This document shows, piece by piece, positions 25,516-33,527 of a stretch of 40,485 nt of DNA (position 1 is its first letter; every line of letters starts with the position of its first letter). Source of the DNA: Candidatus Bathyarchaeota archaeon (GTDB taxonomy: Archaea; Thermoproteota; Bathyarchaeia; Bathyarchaeales; Bathyarchaeaceae). The translations under genes were made by a program, and so were the position numbers. The notes beneath the pieces were generated by a model. That model saw only the letters and a list, made by a program, of their open reading frames with translations, did no database searches and had not been told where the DNA came from. The stretch spans positions 485,431 to 525,915 of the forward strand of contig CP070679.1 in the NCBI GenBank assembly GCA_020352535.1, in the 5' to 3' direction.

Positions 25516-25772
25516 CATCATAGGATAAAGCACGGTTCGATGAATTAGGTTACAATTAAGAACGAAGCCAAAATGTACTTCCTCCCAGCAACTCTAGCTT
25601 TTCTGAGGTGTAATATTCCCATATTCGAAACAAGCCTTTTGAACGTTAGATACCCCTAAGCTGAAGTAGGGTATTCCTAGATTTGTCTTGAAGAGATTGG
25701 AAAAACGGCCACCGTTTCTCCTTTCTCCTTTCTTGACATGGCTGGAGCCACTCTTCTTCGGCGACACCGAAC

Positions 25773-25779
25773 ATTTAAG
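25773..25779 (+). promoter_or_regulatory. TATA box for the 25801 gene
   Basis: ATTTAAG sits 22-28 nt before the ATG at 25801 with no ribosome site between, as for a leaderless archaeal message. Upstream, ATACCC / GGGTAT at 25649-25674 form a short hairpin that may mark the 3' end of the preceding transcript. Confidence 0.45.
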
Positions 25780-25800
25780 AAAGCATTCTCGTTGATAACT

Positions 25801-26517
25801 ATGCAAGAAGAAGGGTATGTACGGTTGCTGGGTACTCTTCTGATCCTTCTCGGCTCAGCCCTCTTGCTCCTGACAATTGTGCTAATCATTCTACTCGCTG
25901 TTGGGGGGGCTCTAGGAAGAAGTTCTGTAAATGCGCAAGTCCTTATTGTGTCAGGCATTCTGGCTATTCTGGTGATTGCAATTGGAACATTGCCGGGAGA
26001 AGGTGTAGTGATAGGACTACTGTTTCTGACAGTTGGTGGCTTAGGTGTATTAGGTCTCGTTTGGATACGCTATTATTGGAGGGCGGATTTGACAAGAGAG
26101 CCACGCCACAAGGGAGTAGGGGTGAGCAGAAACCTTGTCAAACCTCTTCTTAGATTTCTCCGACGTATCATAGTATTTGCTGGGCTCGTCGTTTCGGTTG
26201 ATGTAGTCGGATTATGGATATTTCTCTCCTATCAGGGATCGTGGGACCTTATCAGTTTCATTGAGCTTCTGACATTGCTGCTTCTATTTGAGGGAGCTCT
26301 ATGTGGTGGAATCGGAGGCTTCATGTTTCTCGGCTTTAGTGAGTACCGGCTTGTGAGCCAAGCAGCTTTATGGCCAACTCTTGCAGGCGAACAAGCAAGG
26401 GGATGGAAAGAAAGACGCCTGTCTCAGCAAAAATGGGGCGCTGGCTTGGTGATGCTAGGCGTCTCACTTATTCTCATCGGGCTATTAGTGAGTTGGCTCG
26501 CCTCACTTTGGATTTAA
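25801..26517 (+). CDS. multi-pass membrane protein, unknown
   Basis: A 238-residue protein with five hydrophobic helices at roughly 8-35, 45-62, 66-90, 133-158 and 165-190, plus a sixth near the C-terminus (about 214-235). The ATG at 25801 is chosen from the TATA spacing; the frame runs 21 codons further upstream into the promoter. No motif identifies a family. Single-gene unit in a run of orphan membrane genes. Confidence 0.65.
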   Translation: MQEEGYVRLLGTLLILLGSALLLLTIVLIILLAVGGALGRSSVNAQVLIVSGILAILVIAIGTLPGEGVVIGLLFLTVGGLGVLGLVWIRYYWRADLTREPRHKGVGVSRNLVKPLLRFLRRIIVFAGLVVSVDVVGLWIFLSYQGSWDLISFIELLTLLLLFEGALCGGIGGFMFLGFSEYRLVSQAALWPTLAGEQARGWKERRLSQQKWGAGLVMLGVSLILIGLLVSWLASLWI

Positions 26518-26823
26518 GACCATACTTTGGCTTAGGCGTCTGTTAGCTGCAAACTGAGCAGCCATATGGGCTGGTCCTTTGGACTTCGGTTAGCGCTGAT
26601 AGCTGCCAGCTAGAAGAGTTGACCGAACTTTCTCTTCTTCTTCCGAGTCTTCCGTTTTGGTGCGTATCGAAAATCCATGTTGGTTTTGCTCCATGGCTTC
26701 TTCACTCCCTGTTTTTGATATATCGTTTATGAATCTAGAATCAGTAACTACAACTGCGATGTGCAGGTGAGCAATCCCCCGCACGCACCTGCAAAGTCTT
26801 TGGGTTAGATTTGTGGTCCTAGA
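26518..26823. other. intergenic region with an 8-bp hairpin
   Basis: In this 306-nt gap the clearest structure is TGCAGGTG (26762-26769) paired with CACCTGCA (26786-26793), about 30 nt beyond the stop of the minus-strand gene, where it could mark its 3' end. A 34-codon minus-strand frame (26590-26694, acidic, ending AGSYQR) has GATATATC about 25 nt upstream; it is too short and plain to call as a gene. Confidence 0.35.
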
Positions 26824-27195
26824 TTAGCGGAGCATATGGAGTTGAAGGATTATGGTTACTGCTAATAGTATCAGGGCAATTGCCACTGTGATTGCGCCTT
26901 CTTGCCGATAGCGTTGTCTTTCTCTAGGCTTTAGTTTGGCGAACTTCGCGAAATCAAACCATCTAGTGCGAAATCCCCACCGATATCGGATGCTGTCCTT
27001 CTTGTAGACATACGAACTGAGAGTTTGCACAACTCCAACAATCAGTGTAAATAGGGCTTCATACGTGATCGCAAGAATTAGTAGATGCAGCGAATCAAAG
27101 ATCCAGAGTAGTACGGCAGCAATCAGGCTGGCGGCAGAAATCCATCCTGCGATTTTTGCTATGGCGATGAGAACCTGGAGAGGCTCCTGTTCCAT
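26824..27195 (-). CDS. small three-helix membrane protein
   Basis: Unidentified 123-residue protein with hydrophobic helices at about 8-32, 34-60 and 101-121, and a basic loop between the last two (KKDSIRYRWGFRTRWFDFAK, LKPRERQRYRQEG). The positive loop predicts it lies in the cytoplasm. The ATG has GAGGAGA about 9 nt upstream. A second tiny membrane frame lies just upstream on the same strand. Confidence 0.65.
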   Translation of the reverse strand: MEQEPLQVLIAIAKIAGWISAASLIAAVLLWIFDSLHLLILAITYEALFTLIVGVVQTLSSYVYKKDSIRYRWGFRTRWFDFAKFAKLKPRERQRYRQEGAITVAIALILLAVTIILQLHMLR

Positions 27196-27275
27196 GATTG
27201 GTTCTCCTCTACTACGTAGAAATGCGAGCGGAGATAAATCTGCAGGTAGTGGAACTCAAGGAGCGTGTCACGGTG

Positions 27276-27431
27276 TCAATGCCTAAATCGAGGTATAAAA
27301 TAGATTATCAGTGCTACCACCATGGTTGTGACGGAGACAAGCCATAACCACTCGGATTGGAGAACCCTGTTCACGAAGAGCAGGGCTACCACAACCAACA
27401 TCAGGATTGCTGCAGCTGTTCTAAGTTGCAA
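27276..27431 (-). CDS. possible 51-residue two-helix membrane microprotein
   Basis: A minus-strand frame from TTG (27429-27431) to TGA gives MQLRTAAAILMLVVVALLF, NRVLQSEW and then VSVTTMVVALIIYFIPRFRH: two clean transmembrane helices with a short charged turn and a basic end. CAGGG lies about 8 nt before the TTG; an internal ATG ten codons in is the alternative. It is 80 nt upstream of the 26824-27195 gene on the same strand and could be co-transcribed. Length makes chance possible. Confidence 0.4.
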   Translation of the reverse strand: MQLRTAAAILMLVVVALLFVNRVLQSEWLWLVSVTTMVVALIIYFIPRFRH

Positions 27432-27586
27432 CTTGTAGCCCTGAGAGCTATTGGGGTAAGCATGTTATTACTGTATGTCCTTCGGAAGCACTTGGCATGC
27501 TAAAGCGTAGCGATTCTTCTGCTGCAACGGCGTCTAGAATGGAGAAAGGTTTTAAGACTTCTGTTTCGCTGAATTGATGCGGCAGA

Positions 27587-28873
27587 TTGGGGGTCAAGCC
27601 TTTGGAATCTCAAGCATCTCAGACAACGTTCAGAAGCTATATGCTTCTTTGGTCGGGGCAGCTAGTCTCCTTGTTAGGGTCATCCGTTGCTTCGTTTGTC
27701 ATCATCTGGTGGATTACGTTGGAAACGGAGAGCGCATTGTATCTGTCAATTGCTTCATTAGTAGGCTTCGCGCCTATGATAATTCTGGTTCCCTTCACTG
27801 GCGTGCTAGTTGATAGGTGGGATCGCAAAGTACTTATCGGCATTGTAGATTTCCTGCAGGCCCTAGCCACAGTGGTCCTCATCTTCTTCTTCTGGTTTGA
27901 CATTGTATCGGTCTGGCTTGTCTTGGTGCTACTTGGCTTGAGGGCTATTTTCCAAGCCTTCCACAACCCTGCAGTAGCAGCGATCATCCCCTTGATGGTT
28001 CCCCGCGACAAGTTGAGCCGTGTGAATGGGTTGAACTACCTCCTCTCCGGTGCAGTTACATTGATTGGGCCAGTCTTGGCAGCTGTCCTGTTAGAAATCT
28101 GGCCCATCTATCAGATTCTTTGGATTGATGCAGCCACGTTTCTGGTAGCTATCCTGCCACTCTTGATGATCGGAATTCCTTCTGTCCGAAGGAGAGACAA
28201 CATGCAACTGCAGGGCAAACCTTCCTTCCGAAAGGAGTTCGGAGAAGGGCTAGGCTTCATCAGAAATGCAAGAGGTTTTCTCCCTTTCGTTTTGTTAGCT
28301 ACAGTACTGAATTTTCTCCTCACGCCCTTGTCGACTCTGCTCCCCTACTATGTGCGGTTTGATCATTTGGGGAGTGCCCCTGACTTAGCGCTTATTATGG
28401 CATCTTTCCAAGCGGGGATTCTTGGCGGAGGATTGCTAATGACGGTTATCAAAGGATTTCAGAAAAAGATGGTTGCGATCATGCTCTCTGTGTACTTCAT
28501 CTGCGTAGGATATGCACTCGTTGCGCTTACTCCTACCGGACTCTTCTTGTTTATGGCGATAGGCGGTGCAGCAATGGCCTTCTGTATCCCAATTGCGAAT
28601 GTTTCGATTCAGACGATAAGACAGATTGTTGTACCCATGGAAATGCAGGGTAGAGTAACGTCTGTTCTCGGAGCGTTGGCTTCTGCAGCAACCCCGTTTG
28701 GCATGATTCTCTCTGGAGCAGTGGTTGAGTTCACAGCAACGACTAATCTCTTCTTGGCGTGCGCTGGATTAGGGATAGTGGTGTCGACTGTAGCGTGGCT
28801 CTTCACGGATATCCGATATATCGAAGAAATCCAGGCGACGAAGACTGAAGAAGCGGTAAAGCCGGAAAGCTAG
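27587..28873 (+). CDS. MFS transporter, MefA/enterobactin-exporter-like
   Basis: A 428-residue major facilitator with about 12 transmembrane helices. It opens with FRSYMLLWSGQLVSLLGSS, then motif A after helix two as GVLVDRWDRKVLI, and a second-half equivalent near QMQGRVTSVLGALASAATP-like VPMEMQGRVTSV. The pattern is that of the MFS_3 group of drug and siderophore exporters. The frame starts with TTG (27587); TTTAAG at 27550-27556 is a TATA candidate about 31-37 nt upstream. Substrate unknown; monocistronic. Confidence 0.9.
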   Translation: MGVKPLESQASQTTFRSYMLLWSGQLVSLLGSSVASFVIIWWITLETESALYLSIASLVGFAPMIILVPFTGVLVDRWDRKVLIGIVDFLQALATVVLIFFFWFDIVSVWLVLVLLGLRAIFQAFHNPAVAAIIPLMVPRDKLSRVNGLNYLLSGAVTLIGPVLAAVLLEIWPIYQILWIDAATFLVAILPLLMIGIPSVRRRDNMQLQGKPSFRKEFGEGLGFIRNARGFLPFVLLATVLNFLLTPLSTLLPYYVRFDHLGSAPDLALIMASFQAGILGGGLLMTVIKGFQKKMVAIMLSVYFICVGYALVALTPTGLFLFMAIGGAAMAFCIPIANVSIQTIRQIVVPMEMQGRVTSVLGALASAATPFGMILSGAVVEFTATTNLFLACAGLGIVVSTVAWLFTDIRYIEEIQATKTEEAVKPES

Positions 28874-28965
28874 ATGAAAAGTCGCTACAGTTTTATGCGT
28901 AGAGCCTGAAGGAATAGTGCGGTTCTGCATACAAGCAGCAATTGGCAGAAGTTAGGGGATTAGCA

Positions 28966-29091
28966 ATGTCAAGACGAGTTCATGCTAAGTGTCAGTGTGG
29001 GTACGAGTATAAGGGTCTCCTTTATGATTGCCCCGTTAAATGCCCGAAGTGTGGCGAAATCCTCCTCTCGTTGGATACAGAAGTAAAGTAG
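28966..29091 (+). CDS. 41-residue zinc-ribbon microprotein
   Basis: ATG at 28966 preceded by AGGGGAT at a good distance opens a 41-codon frame ending TAG. The protein is MSRRVHAKCQCGYEYKGLLY, then DCPVKCPKCGEILLSLDTEVK, with Cys9, Cys11, Cys22, Cys26 and Cys29: a small zinc finger of CxC plus CxxxCxxC form. It is too short for many gene finders but has start, ribosome site and a real domain. Function unknown; it may bind RNA or act as a protein-interaction module. Confidence 0.65.
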   Translation: MSRRVHAKCQCGYEYKGLLYDCPVKCPKCGEILLSLDTEVK

Positions 29092-29150
29092 AGTGCTTGG
29101 TCAAAAGGGCGTTCATTCTTCGAGTACCGTACGCACATATCGAGGCTACT

Positions 29151-29843
29151 CTATGTGATATGTTCGAAGATCTCTCGGAGATTGCCAATTACGTTCAGGT
29201 AACCTTCATTGAAGCAATCTTCCTCTCTACGAACCAGCATGGCGCTTATCCCCACTCTCTCTGCAGCCTTGTAGTCGATATCTATGCGGTCTCCAATGAA
29301 CAAGCCTTCTGAGGGTGCAACTCCAAGCGTCCTGAGTGCGTGTCTGAATGCTTCTGGGTGAGGTTTAGCCTTCCCGATTGTGTCAGCCCCAACGATGACA
29401 TTGAAGCTCTTCTTTGGGATGTTAGCATTTTCTAGGATGTAGTCGACTTCTTCCTCATATGCAGTGGTTATGAGACCCAGCTTCATCTTCATCTTTCTGA
29501 GCTTTTGTAGAACCTCCTCTGTTTCGGGATAGGGTGCACAGTCGATGTGATTGAACCACGTGGAATGAACCAACCTAGCGCGTTCTCCATCATCTGTGAT
29601 GTTGAGGTGTTTCAGGACCAATGCATCCCATCGGGTCCAATATTCTTCGCAGGGCATCCTGCCATAGGCGGAGAGTAGGCCCAGTTTCTCGGCTTCTTTC
29701 TCTGTGATCGCCAGTGCTTGCTTTATCTCGTCGACAGCTCGGGAGATTCCCATTGAAGCGAGGACTCTTCGAAACACATCTTCAGGTGAGCCTACATCAT
29801 ACTTGATTAATGTGTTTCCTAGGTCAAATAAGACGGCTTTCAC
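29151..29843 (-). CDS. HAD-superfamily hydrolase
   Basis: A 230-residue phosphatase-like protein. Motif I is FDLGNTL with nucleophile Asp7, motif II is LITTAYEE, the Lys of motif III is in KAKPHPEAF, and motif IV is GDRIDIDYKAAERVG. A helical cap lies at about 15-95. The second Asp of DxD is Gly here, as in several phosphoglycolate-type members. The start is GTG (29841-29843) with AGGTGAG 11 nt upstream. Substrate not deducible; probably a small phosphate ester. Confidence 0.9.
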   Translation of the reverse strand: MKAVLFDLGNTLIKYDVGSPEDVFRRVLASMGISRAVDEIKQALAITEKEAEKLGLLSAYGRMPCEEYWTRWDALVLKHLNITDDGERARLVHSTWFNHIDCAPYPETEEVLQKLRKMKMKLGLITTAYEEEVDYILENANIPKKSFNVIVGADTIGKAKPHPEAFRHALRTLGVAPSEGLFIGDRIDIDYKAAERVGISAMLVRREEDCFNEGYLNVIGNLREIFEHIT

Positions 29844-29926
29844 TGTCAGCTTGGCTCACCTAAGGTATATGGGAATTTTACTCTTCATCACGAGTTGTCA
29901 GCCATAGGGTGGAATCTGTAGGCGGT

Positions 29927-30883
29927 TTATGGTTCTTCTGGTGCAACGGGCAAGAGATACGTCAGCCCGTCTTGACCTAGGATGACTACAAAGTTCTCAG
30001 AGGTTTCAGCAATTTCCTTCAACGCTTCTAAAGTCAAATAGAGGTTCGTCAACTCTGTCGTATTCAACTCGGTATTTTCTGCTATGATTCGGATTGACTC
30101 GGCTGTTCCATTCGCGATGATTAGTCGTGACGTGGCTTCACCATCCGCTGCGATGATTCTCTCAGCTGCTGACGCGTTAGCTAAGATGAGGATTCTCTCC
30201 CTCTCAAATTCTGCTGCCAGTTTTGACTGCTCTGCCGCGAGTTTTCCTTCAATGGCTTGTAGAAACTCGATAGGTGGATCTATATCTCTCAAGTCCACCT
30301 CAACACTTACGAGTGCATCGCCTAATGATTTTTCAGCAAATAGCGAAGTCACAATTCCAGCGCTTAAAGCTTGAGTAATGTCTGTTCTGTTCTCAATTAT
30401 TTCGATTGCTGTATAGTGACCAACTACGTCTCTGGTGGTTTCCCTGATAACTGATGAAATGGCTCGAGTCTTCCAATCTAGAGCAGGAAATGTTTGATAC
30501 AGGGTTTTAAGCTTCGTGGGATCTAGACTCCACCTGACCTGCAAGTCTACTTCTATTCTCAATCCGTCTTTACTCATTGGTGTAACTGCGGGGTAATCGC
30601 CTTGCACTTGGCCCTCTGTCCACATGCCAACGCTATCTATTGCGTAATACAGGTGCACGTCAGACACCCACGGGGCTTTGAGGAACCACGTGGGACCGAT
30701 AAGGGGTTCAGAGATTGTACCATCCATGGGATTTACAAGGACTACGCCATAGCCAACACCGGCTGTTCTGAACATGGTCAATGGAATTATGATTGCGCAG
30801 ATTATCAATATGACTACGAATACCGTTACGGCTTTTGTTAGCTGACTTCTACTTCCGAATCCGATTCGAGGTATATCTTCCAC
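29927..30883 (-). CDS. SPFH/prohibitin-like membrane protein
   Basis: A 318-residue protein with one N-terminal transmembrane helix (about 17-40) and an SPFH (band 7) domain at about 45-225, with VLVNPMDGTISEPLIGPTWF, DGLRIEVDLQVRWSLDP, and VIRETTRDVVGHYTAIEI (each a typical prohibitin block). The C-terminal part (about 215-275) is an Ala/Glu-rich coiled coil ending in a hydrophobic strand. SPFH proteins form large rings on membranes and organise protease or lipid domains. The GTG start has an exceptionally strong ribosome site. Adjacent genes also encode membrane proteins; no NfeD partner is seen. Confidence 0.9.
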   Translation of the reverse strand: MEDIPRIGFGSRSQLTKAVTVFVVILIICAIIIPLTMFRTAGVGYGVVLVNPMDGTISEPLIGPTWFLKAPWVSDVHLYYAIDSVGMWTEGQVQGDYPAVTPMSKDGLRIEVDLQVRWSLDPTKLKTLYQTFPALDWKTRAISSVIRETTRDVVGHYTAIEIIENRTDITQALSAGIVTSLFAEKSLGDALVSVEVDLRDIDPPIEFLQAIEGKLAAEQSKLAAEFERERILILANASAAERIIAADGEATSRLIIANGTAESIRIIAENTELNTTELTNLYLTLEALKEIAETSENFVVILGQDGLTYLLPVAPEEP

Positions 30884-30887
30884 GGTG

Positions 30888-30897
30888 AATCACCTCC
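30888..30897 (-). promoter_or_regulatory. very strong ribosome-binding site of the SPFH gene
   Basis: Minus-strand GGAGGTGATT, complementary over ten bases to the usual archaeal 16S rRNA 3' end, lies a few nt before the GTG start. It is the strongest such site in the window and predicts high translation despite the GTG codon. Confidence 0.7.
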
Positions 30898-30967
30898 TTT
30901 CTCACGGGCATCTGGATGTTAACTAATACCAAGGTATATTTTACACTTCTTCTAGACTCTGAGGAGA

Positions 30968-31294
30968 GTGGGATTTTCAGAGTCGGATGCGAGATATATG
31001 AGACCGTGGAAAAAAAGTTCCCAGTCTGTTCCCAAGTACTTCTTGTTTGCTGAGGATGAACTGCTCTTCCTTATTGTCTGCATTGCATTAGATGTCAGCG
31101 AGTACATCTTCGCGATTCTGCTTCTACCTACAGTAGGCGATTTTCTAGATATAGCTGGAATCTTAGCATGCTTTGTAATGTTCCGTTGGACAGGTGTAGT
31201 CTCGTTGATTGAGCTGATTCCCGGTGCTGATATCTTCCCGATCTTCATCATAACGTGGGGAATCTGGTACTATCTCAGGAAATCACGGAAGTAA
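30968..31294 (+). CDS. small three-helix membrane protein, divergent from SPFH gene
   Basis: A 108-residue frame starting at GTG (30968); a downstream ATG at 30998 is a possible true start. Three hydrophobic helices at about 33-55, 60-77 and 80-100 follow a basic N-terminus (RYMRPWKKSSQS), and the C-terminus is YYLRKSRK. GTATATTTTA at about 30931 is a plausible TATA box. GAGGAGA lies immediately before the GTG, too close for efficient use from that codon. Divergent to the SPFH gene across a gap of about 85 nt, so the two may share regulation. Confidence 0.65.
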   Translation: MGFSESDARYMRPWKKSSQSVPKYFLFAEDELLFLIVCIALDVSEYIFAILLLPTVGDFLDIAGILACFVMFRWTGVVSLIELIPGADIFPIFIITWGIWYYLRKSRK

Positions 31295-31346
31295 TCCAAC
31301 CTATTCATATTGTCTCAGCTGGCAATATTCTCATAGGATTTTGGCG

Positions 31347-32039
31347 TTAGTCGATGCCACGAAACAGGTTGAATACTAGCTCAACCATGGCTACGTAGAA
31401 GTTCTTCTCGATTGGTCGGATGAATTGTGGATAATAGTGGAAGTACGGTCTCAAGACCCATGCAAGCTGCGTACCAACGAACATGAAGATGATGCTTCCA
31501 ACGAAAAAGGCTGCGGTCCAGCTAATCCCTGGATACATGGATAGAAAACCTCTGAGGAGGTAGACGAGTGCGAAGAGCCCTGCAAGAGCGAAGATGATTA
31601 CATTCAGGATGACGAGGAAGGCGTAGCTGGAGTAGGTTGAGTTTGCCGTGGTGAGGATGAAGAACAGGTTTATTGGAACAAGGGCAAGGAGAACAGTCGA
31701 CATTACTGTAAGGCTTGAAAGCAAGAGAATGACCATTTGACTGAAGGAGTGTCTTCCTCCGAACAGTGAGCTCATCACGTAGTAACTTGGCGCTGTCACG
31801 TAGAGTGCTATTAAGAGCAGCATTGGGATTTTCAGAGCACTATACAGGACTTGTATTCCGCCTGGATAGATGCCCATAGTTGCACCGTAGACTGCAGAGA
31901 ACGTGATGATTGCGAGGTTGGAGTTGATGAAGTAATCTTTGAGGTTACGTTGTTTGATTAGGTTGGTGATGAAGTCATCTCGATGTTTGATGAACTTGTT
32001 GATGACTGAGAATCGTGCCAGAAGGCTTGGTTCAGACAT
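31347..32039 (-). CDS. six-helix Yip1-like membrane protein
   Basis: A 230-residue membrane protein beginning at the ATG at 32037-32039 (a TTG three codons earlier is also open). Conserved-looking blocks are AVYGATMGIYPGG, LKIPMLLLIALYVTAPSYYV, SLFGGRHSFSQM and LLALVPINLFF, followed by a C-terminal WVLRPYFHYY. These match a widespread family of unnamed membrane proteins related in layout to Yip1. T-rich TTTTTTTAAC at about 32070 is a TATA candidate. Second Yip1-like protein in the window. Confidence 0.7.
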   Translation of the reverse strand: MSEPSLLARFSVINKFIKHRDDFITNLIKQRNLKDYFINSNLAIITFSAVYGATMGIYPGGIQVLYSALKIPMLLLIALYVTAPSYYVMSSLFGGRHSFSQMVILLLSSLTVMSTVLLALVPINLFFILTTANSTYSSYAFLVILNVIIFALAGLFALVYLLRGFLSMYPGISWTAAFFVGSIIFMFVGTQLAWVLRPYFHYYPQFIRPIEKNFYVAMVELVFNLFRGID

Positions 32040-32149
32040 TCTTCTCAATCATTAATGAGTGGAGCTAGAGTTAAAAAAACATCGCTGACTTGATAGTGGG
32101 AAAGTTAACGAGTCTTCGTAGTGGGTTTCTTGGGGGATGTAACGATATG

Positions 32150-32200
32150 TTTATATAACTCTTATTCATAGATACAAATTACAAATTACATGTTACGAAG
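32150..32200 (+). promoter_or_regulatory. promoter with 7-bp tandem repeats for the RHH/arsM pair
   Basis: A strong TATA box TTTATATAA (32150-32158) is followed, at the expected start of transcription, by TACAAAT (32173-32179), TACAAAT (32180-32186), TACATGT (32187-32193) and the weaker TACGAAG (32194-32200). Short direct repeats at the start site are typical operator sites for ribbon-helix-helix proteins, and the first gene downstream has such a domain. Confidence 0.55.
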
Positions 32201-32213
32201 AAAGGTGAAATGA

Positions 32214-32576
32214 ATGAGTGAAGTAGAAGAAAAGAAGAAAGATAAACTCACTGAAGAAGAGGACGAAGTCGTCATGATGGCCTGTTGCCCAGAAGGCGAG
32301 GGCGGAGAAAGCATCAAAGAGCGGGTTCTCATGCGGATAGGCGGAAAGTTGGGGGAACGAAGCAACGTAGTGATGACAAGATTGAGTGATGAGGATTTGA
32401 AGCAGATAGATGCATTGGTAGAAGTTGAAGCATTCAAGAGTAGATCTGAAGCTGCAGCCTTCTTTATCAAAGAAGGCATACAAGCTCGAAAAGACCTCTT
32501 CGAGAACGTAATGCCAACTGTGGAGAAGATTCGTGCCCTGAAAGAGCAGGCTAAACAATCGCTTAGTAGAGAGTAA
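32214..32576 (+). CDS. ribbon-helix-helix-like protein with Cys-Cys motif
   Basis: A 120-residue protein, upstream of arsM. The N-terminus (1-20) is highly charged, followed by MMACCPEGEGG with vicinal Cys24-Cys25. The central part NVVMTRLSDEDLKQIDALVEV, AFKSRSEAAAFFIKEGI reads as a strand-helix-helix (ribbon-helix-helix) DNA-binding fold at about 51-90; the C-terminus is helical. The ATG has AAGGTGA 6 nt upstream. The CC pair next to a GE-rich loop is a possible As(III) or metal site, so a metalloid-sensing repressor of the pair is a reasonable guess, not a demonstrated one. Confidence 0.75.
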   Translation: MSEVEEKKKDKLTEEEDEVVMMACCPEGEGGESIKERVLMRIGGKLGERSNVVMTRLSDEDLKQIDALVEVEAFKSRSEAAAFFIKEGIQARKDLFENVMPTVEKIRALKEQAKQSLSRE

Positions 32577-32602
32577 CTTGATGATTGTGGGGGGTGGCTG
32601 AT

Positions 32603-33469
32603 TTGGATGAAGAAGAGATGCGGAAGGATGTGAGAAAGGGATACGCGAAGATTGCTAGGGACGGGCTTTGCTGCGGACCTAGCACATCCTGCGAGGGCAG
32701 TGCTGCTATGGTTGAAGATATGGGCAAGAAGATGGGCTACACAGAGGAGGATCTGAAATCGATTCCAGAAGGAGCCAATCTAAGCCTCGGCTGTGGAAAT
32801 CCGGTTGCTTTAGCCTCGTTGAAGAAGGGCGAAACCGTTGTTGATCTTGGTTCGGGTGCTGGCGTTGACTGCTTCCTCGCTTCAAAGAAGGTTGGCGCAA
32901 AGGGCCACGTTATTGGCGTTGATATGACGATAGAAATGATTGACAAGGCTCGCGAGAACGCGAAGAAAGGCGATTACGAGAATGTTGAATTCCGGCTTGG
33001 AGAAATTGAGAATCTACCGGTTGCGGATAACACTGCAGACGTGATAATCTCAAATTGCGTAATTAACTTGACACCTAACAAGCAGAGGGTTTTCGACGAA
33101 GCGTTTAGAATCCTGAAGCCCGGAGGAAGGTTGATGGTCTCAGATATTGTCTTGCTGAAGGAGCTTCCAGACTCTGTTAAAGAAGGTGCTCATCCAGCCA
33201 GTTGTGTCAAAGGCGCTATGCTGAAAGACAAATACCTCAAGACAATTGAACAAGCGGGTTTTCGCAACATCGAGACTGCTGGTAAGGGACAGTATTCAAT
33301 CGAAGAGGTTGCCAATGATCCAAACGCAAAAGTGATAGTTGCCAACCCTAAGACGAAGACTGAGGAATTGAAGAGCATATCCGAGCTAGAGGAGAAGCAG
33401 AAGGCAATTGTGGAGCAGGTGCTATCTTCTACTATGAGTCTGAGTGTCTCAGCTGTGAAGCCCGAATAA
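32603..33469 (+). CDS. arsM: arsenite methyltransferase
   Basis: SAM-dependent methylation of As(III), a detoxifying reaction in the cytosol. The protein has 288 residues from TTG 32603, which lies about 7 nt after GGGGTG; TTG 32585 and GTG 32594 are alternatives. It contains GLCCGPSTSC (Cys23, Cys24, Cys30), SLGCGNPVALA (Cys64), motif I VVDLGSGAGVDCFLA, VDMTIEMIDKA, SNCVINL (Cys152) and HPASCVKGA (Cys201). Cys64, Cys152 and Cys201 correspond in context to the arsenic-binding cysteines of characterised ArsM. The C-terminal extension is helical. The CC-motif protein lies directly upstream on the same strand. Confidence 0.92.
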   Translation: MDEEEMRKDVRKGYAKIARDGLCCGPSTSCEGSAAMVEDMGKKMGYTEEDLKSIPEGANLSLGCGNPVALASLKKGETVVDLGSGAGVDCFLASKKVGAKGHVIGVDMTIEMIDKARENAKKGDYENVEFRLGEIENLPVADNTADVIISNCVINLTPNKQRVFDEAFRILKPGGRLMVSDIVLLKELPDSVKEGAHPASCVKGAMLKDKYLKTIEQAGFRNIETAGKGQYSIEEVANDPNAKVIVANPKTKTEELKSISELEEKQKAIVEQVLSSTMSLSVSAVKPE

Positions 33470-33527
33470 TAGAATCTGGCTGACAGCGTAGATTTTTAGG
33501 TCTGGGTGGAGAAGAGTGTCTCTTCTC

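Noticed and set aside
26590-26784. Minus-strand 64-codon frame in the 26.6 kb gap
   Set aside because: Composition is plain, no domain; even the shorter 34-codon version with a TATA-like element is not convincing.
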